From: SFLA01 sp964485815
Lineage (GTDB): Bacteria > Bacillota > Clostridia > Oscillospirales > CAG-382
Direction: 5' to 3'
Length of the DNA stretch: 64,000 nucleotides
Assembly: GCA_964485815.1 (NCBI GenBank)
Contig: CAZAJX010000003.1
Location: 1-64,000, forward strand
Shown: positions 8,476 to 17,502 of the stretch, in pieces
How positions within the stretch are numbered: the first letter of the stretch is position 1
Layout of the letters: the number at the start of each line of letters is the position of its first letter
Notes under the pieces: generated by a model
Told to the model about the DNA's origin: nothing
Database searches by the model: none
What the model saw: the letters and a program-made list of their open reading frames with translations, nothing else
Made by a program: the position numbers and the translations under genes

Positions 8476-8642
8476 GAATGAGGAACGAGGAATGAGAAAT
8501 GATGAATGACCCACCCCAAAAACGCATAGCGTTTTCGGGGAACCCCGGGATGGAAACCTTTTTCACGCTTTGCGTGAAAAGCCACCGAAATTCCTCATTT
8601 AGCTCTTGCTTGCAAGAGCGTCGCATTCCTCATTTATCATTA
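8476..8642. repeat. Family A palindromic repeat with nested family B core
   Basis: A left arm of imperfect heptamers (AATGAGG, AACGAGG, AATGAGA) starts on the recN terminator T-tract. A B core follows (CACCCCAAAAACGC to TTTTCGGGG, 8511-8545), then a TTTTTCACGC/GCGTGAAAA hairpin, a CTCTTGC/GCAAGAG hairpin, and a right arm CATTCCTCATTTATCATT that ends on the A-tract of the next terminator. Confidence 0.8.
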
Positions 8643-8673
8643 AAAAATACCGCCGAAAAGGCGGTATTTTTTT
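8642..8673. terminator. Bidirectional terminator between recN and the minus-strand operon
   Basis: TACCGCC-GAAAA-GGCGGTA (8648-8666) has an A-tract on its left and a T-tract on its right, so it can act on both strands. It mainly serves the minus-strand gene ending at 8672. Confidence 0.85.
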
Positions 8674-9799
8674 ATTCTTCAGGTATACTAAAATCGCTGT
8701 GAGTAAGCATATCATATATCTTATATTCTCCATTGACGAGGTGGAAATACAAGGAAAGATCGATATATTCATACTGCTCTCTGGCGTTGTTTCTTACAGC
8801 GTGCCAGGTAAACTTTACTCTGCAGGAGAACACGCCGTCGGCGTATTCGTAAAACTCAAAGGTCTGTTCGTCCAAAAATTCGCACATATTGTGAGCGTGA
8901 ACGAAATAGTTTTCCAAAGTTCTTATTTTTTCATAAAGCTCGCTCTTTGCGTCGATATAAGGGCTCACACTGCCAAATTCGCCGCACGCCTGAGCAAACT
9001 TTGCATAGTTTTCGGCAAACGCCAGCGCTTTTTCGGAATGAAGCTCCTTCAGCTCTTCGCTGTAATTAAGCTGTGCGGTAAATACGCCGTTTTCGTCCTT
9101 TTCCACCTTGCACATCTTTCCGTCCTTGTCCGTTACGGTGATATCGTCGGTTTTATAGATCAGACCGTCAATAACGTAGGTGGATATTTTTATACCCTGT
9201 GTGTGATATCCGCTGTGGAAGATTCGGTCGGGCATATGGGCGCAGGACTCCGTGTCCTCGGTGCCCGTAACGTAGCTTTGGTCAAGAGTGTATCCGTTTA
9301 CCTTAACGGTAGCGTCCGAGGGAGCGACGATCTTTACGGAAACCGTGTCTACCTTGTAGAAGAACTCGTATTCTCCCATAACGTAAATAGAGTTGCCGTA
9401 TTCCGTCTTTTCACCGGAATCCACCACGGTAAACTGACCGAACTTGTAATCCCCTGCGCTTACCACGTATTTAAGCACGTCGCCGGTAATGGATCCGCTT
9501 GCCGCTTCGGCGTATTTTATCTCGCCGCTTCCGATCTGATCGGTAACGTATTTAATAAGGTCCGCTTCCGTTTCCGCGGGGGACACGGCAAAGGGCTTGG
9601 TTTCAATAAGCGCGCCCACGTCCAGGTCTTCAAAATAGGTTTCAAACACGTTTTCCGCAACGTATTTGGGACGGGTGGCTTCGTAATCCGCCATCCAGCT
9701 TTTAAGCAGTCCCAGTCCGTACGCCACACAGCATACGCCTACCAATACCAGCAGGGCGAGGACGGTATAAAAATATGGAAATTTCTTTACTTTTGCCAT
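8672..9799 (-). CDS. Unknown exported, membrane-anchored protein
   Basis: This 375-residue protein is not recognised. One N-terminal membrane segment (about 11-31) is followed by an extracellular part that starts LKSWMADYEATRP. The middle part (about 100-200) reads like an NTF2- or immunoglobulin-like beta-rich fold, with IVAPSDATVKVNGYTL resembling a PEGA-like surface segment, and a helical part follows. It is the last gene of a three-gene minus-strand operon with an NAGPA-type glycosidase and a GT2-GtrA glycosyltransferase, which suggests a role at the cell envelope. The ATG is 6 bp from the upstream gene end with AGGAGGGATAA before it. Confidence 0.7.
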   Translation of the reverse strand: MAKVKKFPYFYTVLALLVLVGVCCVAYGLGLLKSWMADYEATRPKYVAENVFETYFEDLDVGALIETKPFAVSPAETEADLIKYVTDQIGSGEIKYAEAASGSITGDVLKYVVSAGDYKFGQFTVVDSGEKTEYGNSIYVMGEYEFFYKVDTVSVKIVAPSDATVKVNGYTLDQSYVTGTEDTESCAHMPDRIFHSGYHTQGIKISTYVIDGLIYKTDDITVTDKDGKMCKVEKDENGVFTAQLNYSEELKELHSEKALAFAENYAKFAQACGEFGSVSPYIDAKSELYEKIRTLENYFVHAHNMCEFLDEQTFEFYEYADGVFSCRVKFTWHAVRNNAREQYEYIDLSLYFHLVNGEYKIYDMLTHSDFSIPEE

Positions 9800-9805
9800 T
9801 TTTTA

Positions 9806-10942
9806 TTATCCCTCCTGCTTTGCTACCACAAAGTATGTGGGCATTGTTCTGGGCGGTATGAACGCCTTATATTTGTTTACTATACCCTGAAGCTGATATT
9901 GGTCAAGGGTAGATTCGTCTATATGATAACGGGAAATGTAGTTATCGAAATACATAAGAGAGGAAGTACCGCCGTCCAGCATACCTGCTACAACAGCGCC
10001 TTGGGAAACAAGAAGATCGATAATATCGTTTCTGGATGCGCCGATACTTGCGGCACTGCGTCCGTCGGTTACCACCAAAAGAATGGTTCCGTCAGCACGC
10101 TGACCTATAGCGGTTCTCTGGGCTGCGCCCACGTTGCCTTCGCTGTAGTGAAGCTGAACCTTGCCGTTTTCGTTGGTTATAAGCACGTTTCCGTTCTGGA
10201 AGCATACACCGTCGCGTATGTTCAAAGCCTCTGCTTCTTCCTTGGTCATGCCTTCTTTAACAACCAGGCAGTTGTTTTCGTCAATACCGATAAAGGTGCG
10301 GTACGCCTTATCGTCCCAAACGCATTCGCCTTGAGTATATGTAATTCCCATGGGCACGTTTCCGGGGCTGGAGCCGTTATCGGGGAATTCGCCTGCGTTG
10401 ATAATAACGTGGGCATCGTATTTTTTCGCCATCTGGAATATTGTCATACCTTGTGCGGCATATCCGATATTATCGCACACGCCCACAAACACGCGGGAGG
10501 GGTCCTTTACCACGGTAAGATAAGCGCGGTAGGTAGAGCCCTGCAAAAATTCAAGCCGCACTCCTTCGGGATAATCTGCCCATTCATCGTATTCCTCGCC
10601 GTCGCTTACGTCGGTGCCTTCGGGAGGCTTGGGCTTAAAGCTTTCTGCGTCGATCTCGGTTACCGTAACCTTTTCGCTGTTTGCCATTATCTGCTCAATG
10701 GTTTCGTCATCCAGAAACAGACCGGGCAGCCATTTGGTTGCGGACGCCTGCTTTGCGGAAAGCACCAGCATATCTCTCAAAGAGGGGCTGGGTCCGTTGG
10801 CGAGGGTGAGTCCCAGCGCGTAAACGCTTCCCACAAGGAAAAGCAGTACTACAAGCAGGGTTATAAGGGTGCGCTTTACCACGAGCAGGAAGGTCTTCAT
10901 GCCCTTGGAGCGCTCTTTCTTTTGTTTTGCACGTTTAATCAT
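9806..10942 (-). CDS. Phosphodiester glycosidase (NAGPA-domain) membrane protein
   Basis: This 378-residue protein has a Lys/Arg-rich N-terminus, one membrane helix (about 20-42), and an extracellular NAGPA domain. The domain shows VIINAGEFPDNGSSPGNV, RTAIGQRADGTILLVVTDGR and MLDGGTSSLMYF, the hallmarks of N-acetylglucosamine-1-phosphodiester glycosidase-like proteins. In bacteria these are thought to trim sugar phosphodiesters in spore coats, capsule or teichoic-type polymers. I start it at 10942, where ATGA overlaps the stop of the upstream glycosyltransferase, rather than nine codons earlier. Confidence 0.88.
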   Translation of the reverse strand: MIKRAKQKKERSKGMKTFLLVVKRTLITLLVVLLFLVGSVYALGLTLANGPSPSLRDMLVLSAKQASATKWLPGLFLDDETIEQIMANSEKVTVTEIDAESFKPKPPEGTDVSDGEEYDEWADYPEGVRLEFLQGSTYRAYLTVVKDPSRVFVGVCDNIGYAAQGMTIFQMAKKYDAHVIINAGEFPDNGSSPGNVPMGITYTQGECVWDDKAYRTFIGIDENNCLVVKEGMTKEEAEALNIRDGVCFQNGNVLITNENGKVQLHYSEGNVGAAQRTAIGQRADGTILLVVTDGRSAASIGASRNDIIDLLVSQGAVVAGMLDGGTSSLMYFDNYISRYHIDESTLDQYQLQGIVNKYKAFIPPRTMPTYFVVAKQEG

Positions 10943-12027
10943 TTTTTCTTTTTTCCTCCGAATACCCATTCGCGCTGCAGGGTGAATGTAAGTAAAAACA
11001 GCAGTGTGTCTATTCCCGCTTTTACTACAGTTATGAGTCCCGTAGCCGCGCCCTCGGGCAGCAGCATAGTCATTCCCGCCGTGGAAAGGCTGGATATGAT
11101 CATAACCCCTATAGCCAACAGATAATATTTTAACAGGGTGTGCTTTGCGCCCTTCTTTTTGGCAAACACAAACCTGAAGTTAACGAAATAATTGCAAAGC
11201 GAGGAAATAACTCTCGCCATAACGGAGCAGACTGCGGTGCACAGCTCCTTGTTTTCTATTCCCTTGGGGAACATCAGCCAGAAAAACAGCGCAAACGCGC
11301 CCAAGTCTATAGCTGTGGCGGAAAGAGAAGAGAACGCATAGCCGAATATCTGCTTGTATATGCGGACAGAATCCCGTAAGGGATTAAAGTGGCTGGTCTT
11401 GTTTTCTTCTATGTATACCGTGTGTATGGAATTTTCCCCGTAAGGAATATCGTAATCCTTGAATGCCAGAAGCATATTGGTTTCGTATTCAAACCGTTCG
11501 CCCTTTACGGACATAAGGGCATCAAGATGCTCTATGGGAATGGCGCGCAGACCTGTCTGGGTATCGGTTATCTTCATTCCGCAAAGGAATTTGAACACGA
11601 ACGAGGTCATCTTGTTGCCGAAAACGCTTCTTGCGGGAATTCCCGGCAGGTTGAAGTTGCGCACACCAAGAATGACCTTGTCCTCTTCCAGCATACGCAT
11701 AGCGCAGGCGCGCACGTCATCGGGGCGGTGCTGTCCGTCCCCGTCCACGGTTACCACGCCAAGACATTCGGGGCGTGTTTTTTTAACGTATGCAAAGGCG
11801 GTCTTAAGTCCCGCGCCCTTGCCGCGGTTTATCCAGTGGTTAAGTACCGTACAGCAGGGGTATTCCTCGGGATCGGGGAATTTTTCTTCACATTCGGCTT
11901 TGCTTCCGTCATTAATAATGACTATATCGGTAAAACCGACTTCAATAAGCCCGTCTACCGTCTTTTTTAATTTTTCATCGGGATTGAGAGAAGGTAAGAT
12001 TACAGTAATTTTTGCGAGAGATGACAT
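10939..12027 (-). CDS. GT2 glycosyltransferase fused to a GtrA-like membrane domain
   Basis: This 362-residue protein has a DPM1-like family 2 transferase domain (residues 1-225) with VILPSLNPD, NRGKGAGLKTAF, the metal-binding VTVDGDGQHRPDD and ITDTQTGLRAIP. A GtrA-like domain of four membrane helices (about 228-352) follows. Such fusions are predicted to load a sugar on a polyprenyl phosphate and flip or present it for surface glycan modification. It is the first gene of the minus-strand operon; AAAAGGAGAACC precedes the ATG. Undecaprenyl supply links it functionally to dxs. Confidence 0.9.
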   Translation of the reverse strand: MSSLAKITVILPSLNPDEKLKKTVDGLIEVGFTDIVIINDGSKAECEEKFPDPEEYPCCTVLNHWINRGKGAGLKTAFAYVKKTRPECLGVVTVDGDGQHRPDDVRACAMRMLEEDKVILGVRNFNLPGIPARSVFGNKMTSFVFKFLCGMKITDTQTGLRAIPIEHLDALMSVKGERFEYETNMLLAFKDYDIPYGENSIHTVYIEENKTSHFNPLRDSVRIYKQIFGYAFSSLSATAIDLGAFALFFWLMFPKGIENKELCTAVCSVMARVISSLCNYFVNFRFVFAKKKGAKHTLLKYYLLAIGVMIISSLSTAGMTMLLPEGAATGLITVVKAGIDTLLFLLTFTLQREWVFGGKKKK

Positions 12028-12041
12028 ATAGGTTCTCCTTT

Positions 12042-12180
12042 TTTAATGATGAATGATGAATGCGACGCGATGCAAAGCATCGCTAAATGAGGAATTTTGG
12101 TAGCTTTTTTCGCATAAGGATGCGAAAAAAGGTTTCCAGCATTTCTCATTCCTCATTCCTCATTTCTCATTTCTCATTCC
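12042..12180. repeat. Family A palindromic repeat
   Basis: AATGATGAATGATGAATG arm (12044-12061), a GCGATGC/GCATCGC hairpin, then TTTTTTCGCAT/ATGCGAAAAAA (12105-12130), and a right arm of CATTCCTCATTTCTCATT heptamers. It fills the gap between the GT2-GtrA gene and the pyrR end. Confidence 0.8.
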
Positions 12181-12716
12181 AGCCCTGCGGGCTCCAAAAT
12201 CGCTACTTCTGTTTTTCCGTCCAATTCTTTAACTCTTACGGCGATTTTTTCCTTGCGGGAGGTGGGTACGTTTTTACCCACGTAATCCGCACGTATAGGC
12301 AATTCTCTGTGGCCGCGGTCAATAAGTGCGGCAAGCCGTATGGCGGCAGGTCTGCCGGAGTGCATAACCGCTTCTATAGCGGCGCGCACCGTTCTGCCGG
12401 TATACAAAACGTCATCCACCAGAATAACCGTCTTTCCCTCTACGGGAACGTTGAGGGTGGAGGTGCCGTGGGAATAAGGTGCGCCCGTATCGTCGCGGAA
12501 AGGGGACACGTCCAGCTCATCCACGGGAACGGCTACTCCGTATGAATTTTTTATTTTCTCGGCAATGCGGGTTGCAAGGGGAAGTCCTCTGCTGCGGATA
12601 CCCACAAGACACAGAGATGAGATGTCCTCGTTTTTCTCCGCAATCTCGTGGCTTATACGGGTAAGAGAGCGGTCCAGCGCCTGCTCGTCCAGCAATATGG
12701 TTTTTTCTCTGTACAT
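12174..12716 (-). CDS. pyrR: PyrR: pyr operon regulator / uracil phosphoribosyltransferase
   Basis: This 180-residue protein shows the PRPP-binding motif VILVDDVLYTGRTVRAA and the PyrR-type N-terminus MYREKTILLDEQALDRSLTR. In Bacillota PyrR binds a pyr mRNA leader when UMP is plentiful and has weak uracil phosphoribosyltransferase activity. No pyr genes are nearby, so it probably regulates in trans. An alternative ATG 14 codons upstream (12758) gives an unconserved extension. The end merges into the family A repeat. Confidence 0.93.
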   Translation of the reverse strand: MYREKTILLDEQALDRSLTRISHEIAEKNEDISSLCLVGIRSRGLPLATRIAEKIKNSYGVAVPVDELDVSPFRDDTGAPYSHGTSTLNVPVEGKTVILVDDVLYTGRTVRAAIEAVMHSGRPAAIRLAALIDRGHRELPIRADYVGKNVPTSRKEKIAVRVKELDGKTEVAILEPAGLE

Positions 12717-12762
12717 ATTACACGCCTTTTTGAAAAAAAGATTTTTATATACCGTCATTATA

Positions 12763-12790
12763 ATTATATTAATTTTTTAACATAAGTCAA
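12763..12790 (-). promoter_or_regulatory. Promoter of pyrR
   Basis: On the minus strand TTGACT (12790-12785) and TATAAT (12768-12763) are 16 bp apart, about 45 bp before the start codon. Confidence 0.7.
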
Positions 12791-12832
12791 CATTTTTCTT
12801 ACATATTCAAAATTAATTCACACTTATTTTCG

Positions 12833-12861
12833 TTGACAAATCGCGGTGAGTGTAATATAAT
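12833..12861 (+). promoter_or_regulatory. Promoter of the minD-like/mgsA transcript
   Basis: Consensus TTGACA (12833-12838), 17-bp spacer, TATAAT (12856-12861). It is back to back with the pyrR promoter. Confidence 0.9.
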
Positions 12862-12909
12862 ATTATATCTATAGGTTTATGTTTAAAATGCGGAAGGAGG
12901 CGTTTGGTT

Positions 12910-13698
12910 TTGGGCAGATGTGTTTTTGTTACTTCCTTTAAAGGCGGCGTGGGAAAAAGCTTTGTTTCCGCCAATCTTGCGGGTGCATTAACAAGTCTGG
13001 GCAAAAAGGTTCTCGTTGCGGACGGGGACTTGGGTATGCGCAGTATGGATATCCTTCTGGGCTGCGAGAGCGCCTCGCTTTTTGACATAAAGGACGTTAT
13101 TGTCGGCGCTTGTCCGGTGGAAAAAGCCATTATCAAAGCAGAAAGAAAAGGCTTTCCCGATTTCATTCCCGCGCCCCAGACCTATGACGGATCCCGGCTG
13201 GACCCCGAGCGCACCCACGCACTGTTTACATATCTCAAAAGCATATACGATTACGTGCTCATAGATTCCTCGGCGGAATATTCGCCGTATTATTCTCTCC
13301 TCGCTTCCTGCGCGGATACGGCGGTCATCGTTACAGCCCACCAGTCCACGGCAGTCCGCGCGGCGGAGAAAACGGCTTCTCTTCTGGCAAAGGAAGGATT
13401 AAAGGAGCAGTATCTCGTAATAAATATGTTCCGCAAAAAAGAAGCGGAAAAAGGCTTACTGCCCGACCCTGCGTATATTATCCTTCATTCCGCAGTTCCC
13501 CTGCTGGGAATCGTTCCCTGGGATAAAAACGTGGCTTTGGAAGCGGAAAAGGGCGGAATCGCCTTTTGCAACCCCAAGGGCAAGGCGTATCCCTTTGAGG
13601 CGGCGGCGGTCAACATCGCCTACCGTCTGTGCGGAAACGAGGTTCCCTTGTTCAAGGGAGTTTACCGCACCTTAAGAAGAAAATTTTATCTTAAATAA
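12910..13698 (+). CDS. MinD/ParA-family P-loop ATPase
   Basis: This 262-residue protein has the deviant Walker A FKGGVGKSFVSANLAGAL at its N-terminus, DGDLGMRSMDILLG (switch I), and the conserved YDYVLIDSSAEYSP Walker B region. MinD-type proteins place the division septum. The next gene being mgsA fits the mre/min-mgsA order seen in Clostridia, although minC and minE are not here. The start is taken as TTG at 12910, 9 bp after AAGGAGG (12894-12900); another TTG at 12904 is too close. The C-terminus lacks an obvious MinD amphipathic helix, so a general ParA/MinD-like role is safer than minD itself. Confidence 0.82.
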   Translation: MGRCVFVTSFKGGVGKSFVSANLAGALTSLGKKVLVADGDLGMRSMDILLGCESASLFDIKDVIVGACPVEKAIIKAERKGFPDFIPAPQTYDGSRLDPERTHALFTYLKSIYDYVLIDSSAEYSPYYSLLASCADTAVIVTAHQSTAVRAAEKTASLLAKEGLKEQYLVINMFRKKEAEKGLLPDPAYIILHSAVPLLGIVPWDKNVALEAEKGGIAFCNPKGKAYPFEAAAVNIAYRLCGNEVPLFKGVYRTLRRKFYLK

Positions 13699-13726
13699 AA
13701 TAAGGCAAGAAAGGACGATCATTATT

Positions 13727-14125
13727 ATGGAAATAGCAATTATCGCCAACGATAAGAAAAAAGAGCTTATCACCGAATTCTGCATAGCTTATTGCGGAGT
13801 GCTTGCCAAGCATAATCTTTGTGCAACAGCTACGACAGGAAAATATATAAGCGAGGCTACGGGACTTAAGGTTACCCGTATGCTTGCGGGCGCTCACGGC
13901 GGAGCAGAGCAGATCGCCGCCCGTATCGCGTATAACGAGATAGATCTGGTTATCTTCTTGCGGGATCCCAATTCGGATACCGAGTACGTAGATAATACCC
14001 TTCAGGTCATCCGTCTGTGCGATAGCCATAATATCCCCGTTGCCACCAACATCGCAACGGCGGAAGCGCTTATCCTCGCCCTCGGCAGAGGAGATCTTGA
14101 CTGGAGAGAAATTCAGAGAAAATGA
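13727..14125 (+). CDS. mgsA: Methylglyoxal synthase
   Basis: This enzyme converts dihydroxyacetone phosphate to methylglyoxal, a bypass of lower glycolysis under phosphate limitation. The 132-residue protein has the MGS-like fold, with CATATTGKYISEATGL, MLAGAHGGAEQIAARI and the catalytic-site segment DLVIFLRDPNSDTEY. It lies 28 bp downstream of the minD-like gene with AGAAAGGACG before the ATG. Confidence 0.96.
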   Translation: MEIAIIANDKKKELITEFCIAYCGVLAKHNLCATATTGKYISEATGLKVTRMLAGAHGGAEQIAARIAYNEIDLVIFLRDPNSDTEYVDNTLQVIRLCDSHNIPVATNIATAEALILALGRGDLDWREIQRK

Positions 14126-14229
14126 GGAATGAGGAATGAGGAATGAGAAATTTCGGTAGCTTTTTTCGCGCAAAAACGCGAAAAAAGGTTTCCATCATTC
14201 ATCATTTATCATTTATCATTTCTCATTAA
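14123..14229. repeat. Family A palindromic repeat
   Basis: Four left heptamers (AATGAGG x3, AATGAGA), the central TTTTTTCGCG-CAAAAA-CGCGAAAAAA hairpin (14160-14186), and right arm heptamers CATTCATCATTTATCATT. The left edge coincides with the mgsA stop codon. Confidence 0.8.
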
Positions 14230-14247
14230 TTTACGGAGTAAATTACT

Positions 14248-15507
14248 ATGGAACAAATAAAAAAGCCTCGCGGAACGTTGGATATTCTTCCCGAGCAGAC
14301 TGCCGCTTGGCAGTATATTGAAAAAGTAATACGCAAAAAGTGTCTGGAATACGGCTTTGGGGAAATACGCTTCCCCACCTTTGAAGCAACCGAGCTTTTC
14401 TCCCGCGGTGTGGGCGATACTACCGATGTGGTTCAAAAGGAAATGTATACCTTTAAGGATAGGGACGACCGCAGTCTTTCCCTCCGTCCCGAGGGAACGG
14501 CGTGTGTTGTCCGCAGTATGCTGGAAAACGGCCTTTATGCAGGCGCAATGCCTTTGAAGCTGTATTATCTCACCAATTTCTTCCGCTATGAAAAGCCCCA
14601 GGCAGGCAGGTCCAGAGAGTTTTTCCAGTTCGGAACAGAGCTGTTCGGCTCGGAATCCCCTGCGGCAGATGCAACGGTTATCTCCCTTGCATACAGCGTG
14701 TTCAAGGAATTGGGGCTTAATAATGTGGTGCTTCACATAAATTCCGTGGGCTGTATGGGCTGCCGCCCCAAATACAGAGAGGCACTTGTTGAATATCTTG
14801 GCGGTTATACGGGTAGTCTTTGTCCCACTTGCCTTGAAAGACTTGGCAAGAACCCCCTTCGCGTGCTGGACTGCAAGTCCCCCGTTTGCTCGGGGATAGC
14901 ATCCGGCGCACCCAAGACCACACAGCACCTTTGCGAGGATTGCGAACAGCATCTTAAAGCCCTTACGGATATCCTGGATGCATCGGGAATTCCCTACGTT
15001 ATAGATTCGGGTATCGTAAGAGGATTGGATTATTACACCGGCACGGTGTTTGAGTTTATAGATGAGCGTATCGGCGCCCAGTCCACGGTTTGCGGCGGCG
15101 GCAGATACGATGGTCTGGTTTCCCAGCTTGGGGGACCGCAAATGTCAGGCGTGGGATTCGGTATGGGTATTACCCGTCTTATCGCTTGCCTGGAAACGGA
15201 GAATTTGTTAAAGAGCGTGGATACCGCGCCCGATATTTACCTCGCTCCCGCAGACAAAGAGGTGTATACAAAGGTGTTCACCCTTTGCCAGCAGCTCCGC
15301 GCTATGGGCATTAAGGCGGAAACCGACCTTTGCTCCCGCAGTATAAAGGCGCAAATGAAATATGCGGATAAAATTCACGCCCGCTTTACAGCCGTTATCG
15401 GCGGAAACGAAGCGGAAACGGGCGTAGTTACGGTTAAGAATATGCAAGACGGAGCGCGATACGAGGTCGCACTGTCGGCGGCAGATATTGCTAACGCAAT
15501 AAAATAA
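14248..15507 (+). CDS. hisS: Histidyl-tRNA synthetase
   Basis: This class II synthetase has 419 residues. Visible signatures are the N-terminal KPRGTLDILPEQ, motif 2 region LRPEGTACVVRSML with FRYEKPQAGRSREFFQFG, the histidine-A motif SGIVRGLDYYTGTVFEF, motif 3 QMSGVGFGMGITRL and the anticodon-binding domain from about residue 325. A weak ACGGAGTAAA site lies before the ATG, just after the family A repeat. Confidence 0.97.
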   Translation: MEQIKKPRGTLDILPEQTAAWQYIEKVIRKKCLEYGFGEIRFPTFEATELFSRGVGDTTDVVQKEMYTFKDRDDRSLSLRPEGTACVVRSMLENGLYAGAMPLKLYYLTNFFRYEKPQAGRSREFFQFGTELFGSESPAADATVISLAYSVFKELGLNNVVLHINSVGCMGCRPKYREALVEYLGGYTGSLCPTCLERLGKNPLRVLDCKSPVCSGIASGAPKTTQHLCEDCEQHLKALTDILDASGIPYVIDSGIVRGLDYYTGTVFEFIDERIGAQSTVCGGGRYDGLVSQLGGPQMSGVGFGMGITRLIACLETENLLKSVDTAPDIYLAPADKEVYTKVFTLCQQLRAMGIKAETDLCSRSIKAQMKYADKIHARFTAVIGGNEAETGVVTVKNMQDGARYEVALSAADIANAIK

Positions 15508-15690
15508 ATGAGGAATGAGGAATGCGACGCGCCGCGAACGCGCCGCTAAATGAGGAATTTCGGAAGATTTTTGTTCGTAGAACAAAAATCAACCATCCCG
15601 GGGTTCCCCAAAAACGCTATGCGTTTTTGGGGTGGGTCATTCATCATTTCTCATTCATCATTCCTCATTCCTCATTCCTCATTCTCTACA
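15505..15690. repeat. Family A palindromic repeat with nested family B core
   Basis: Left arm AATGAGGAATGAGGAATG (15508-15525), a GACGCG-containing hairpin, TTTTTGTTCG/AGAACAAAAA (15570-15589), a nested B core GGGGTTCCCCAAAAACGC to GCGTTTTTGGGGTG (15599-15635), and five or more right heptamers. It separates hisS from aspS. Confidence 0.8.
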
Positions 15691-15717
15691 ATACTTCAAA
15701 TTATCGAGAGGCAAACT

Positions 15718-17499
15718 ATGGCAGAATTACTTGGAAATTCAAAAAGAACTCACTATTGCGGTGAGTTTACTATAGAAAACGTAGGCGAGCGCGCCTGCGT
15801 AATGGGCTGGTGTCAAAGACAGCGTGACCTTGGCTCGCTCATCTTTATTGACCTGCGCGACAGAAGCGGTATCGTTCAGCTCGCTTTTGACGAAAACACC
15901 GAAAAGGCTGTTTTTGATAAAGCCTTCGGCGTAAGAAGCGAATACGTGCTGTGCGCTTCCGGTGTGGTAAGGGAGCGTTCCTCCAAAAACCCCCAGATCC
16001 CCACGGGAGATATCGAAATTGCGGTAGACGAACTTAAAATTCTCTCCGTATCCCAGACAACACCCTTTGAAATTACCGAAAACTCCCGCGCAAACGAAGA
16101 ACTGCGCTTAAAGCACCGTTATCTCGACCTGCGCCGCCCCGATCTGATGCAAAATCTGCTGTTCAGACACAAGGTTGCCAAGGTTACCAGAGATTATTTC
16201 GATGAAAACGGATTTGTGGAAATAGAAACCCCCATTCTCATTCGCTCCACTCCCGAGGGAGCCCGTGACTATCTGGTTCCCAGCCGTATAAGAAAGGGCG
16301 CGTTTTACGCTTTGCCCCAGTCCCCCCAGCTTTACAAGCAGCTTTCCATGGTTGCGGGATTCGACAGATATATGCAGATCGCCCGTTGCTTCCGCGATGA
16401 GGACCTGCGTGCTGACAGACAGCCCGAATTCACCCAGATCGACTTTGAAATGTCCTTCGTTCAGATGGAGGACGTGCTGAATATCGGTGAAGGCTACATC
16501 CGCCGCGTGTTTAAGGAAACTCTCGGTGTTGACGTACCCGCCATACCCCGCTACACATACCGTGAATGTATGAACCGCTACGGCAGCGATAAGCCCGATA
16601 TGCGATTCGGTATGGAGATCGTTGATATTTCCGATATAGTTAAGGGATGCGATTTCTCCGTATTCACCTCCGCAGTTGCCGCAGGCGGCAGTGTAAGAGG
16701 TATAAACTGCAAGGGTTATGCCGAAAAGCTTACCCGTAAAGAGATAGACAAGCTCACCGAGTACGCAAAAGGATGCGGCGCAAAGGGTCTGGCTTGGATA
16801 AAGAAGGCGGGCGGAAACACCACCTGCTCCTTTGGCAAGTTTATGACAGAGGACGAGCTTAACTGCATCTGCACCCGTCTTGACTGCACCGACGGCGACG
16901 TGGCGTTTATTATCGCAGATACAAACGATAATGCGGTTCTTACCCAGCTGGGTCAGCTCCGTGTCGAGGCGGCAAACAGACTTAACGTTCCCAGAGAGGG
17001 ATATTGCTTCCTGTGGGTAGTGGAATTCCCCTTCTTCGAAAAGGATGCGGAAACCGGCGAATGGCTGGCAATGCACCACCCCTTCACCGCACCTCTTGAT
17101 GAATGCCTGCCTTATCTTGAAACGGATAAAGGTTCGGTACGCGCAAAGGCGTATGACCTTGTGCTTAACGGAATTGAGCTGTCTTCAGGCTCTATCCGTA
17201 TAACCGACCCTGCTCTGCAGGCAACCATTTTCCGTCTGCTGGGACTTTCCGATGAAGAAGCACAGCAAAAGTTCGGTTATCTGCTTGATGCATTCAAGTA
17301 CGGCGCACCTCCTCACGGCGGTATGGCGCTGGGACTGGACAGATTGGTAATGCAAATGATCGGCGCACCCACCTTGCGTGACGTTGTGGCGTTCCCCAAG
17401 GTATCCAACGCATCCGAACTTATGACAGATTGCCCTGCCGAAGTACCTGCACAGGCACTTTTGGATCTGGGTATCAGTATAGACAAACAGGAGAAATAA
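15718..17499 (+). CDS. aspS: Aspartyl-tRNA synthetase
   Basis: This 593-residue bacterial-type AspRS has an N-terminal OB fold (about 15-105, with VMGWCQRQRDLGSLIFIDLRD), the class II core with ARCFRDEDLRADRQPEFTQ, the bacterial GAD insertion domain, and motif 3 GGMALGLDRLVM near the end. The start at 15718 follows a GAGAGG site; longer in-frame openings only translate the upstream repeat. hisS-aspS pairing is common in Bacillota. Confidence 0.96.
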   Translation: MAELLGNSKRTHYCGEFTIENVGERACVMGWCQRQRDLGSLIFIDLRDRSGIVQLAFDENTEKAVFDKAFGVRSEYVLCASGVVRERSSKNPQIPTGDIEIAVDELKILSVSQTTPFEITENSRANEELRLKHRYLDLRRPDLMQNLLFRHKVAKVTRDYFDENGFVEIETPILIRSTPEGARDYLVPSRIRKGAFYALPQSPQLYKQLSMVAGFDRYMQIARCFRDEDLRADRQPEFTQIDFEMSFVQMEDVLNIGEGYIRRVFKETLGVDVPAIPRYTYRECMNRYGSDKPDMRFGMEIVDISDIVKGCDFSVFTSAVAAGGSVRGINCKGYAEKLTRKEIDKLTEYAKGCGAKGLAWIKKAGGNTTCSFGKFMTEDELNCICTRLDCTDGDVAFIIADTNDNAVLTQLGQLRVEAANRLNVPREGYCFLWVVEFPFFEKDAETGEWLAMHHPFTAPLDECLPYLETDKGSVRAKAYDLVLNGIELSSGSIRITDPALQATIFRLLGLSDEEAQQKFGYLLDAFKYGAPPHGGMALGLDRLVMQMIGAPTLRDVVAFPKVSNASELMTDCPAEVPAQALLDLGISIDKQEK

Positions 17500-17502
17500 C
17501 CC

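Noticed and set aside
8606..11125. A long plus-strand open frame of 839 codons.
   Set aside because: It lies opposite three well-supported minus-strand genes, starts inside a repeat and has no recognisable domain; it is a by-product of codon bias.
14123..14229. Heptamer runs (AATGAGG)n as a CRISPR or simple microsatellite.
   Set aside because: The heptamers have no spacers and are always mirrored across a hairpin, so a palindromic repeat element explains them better.
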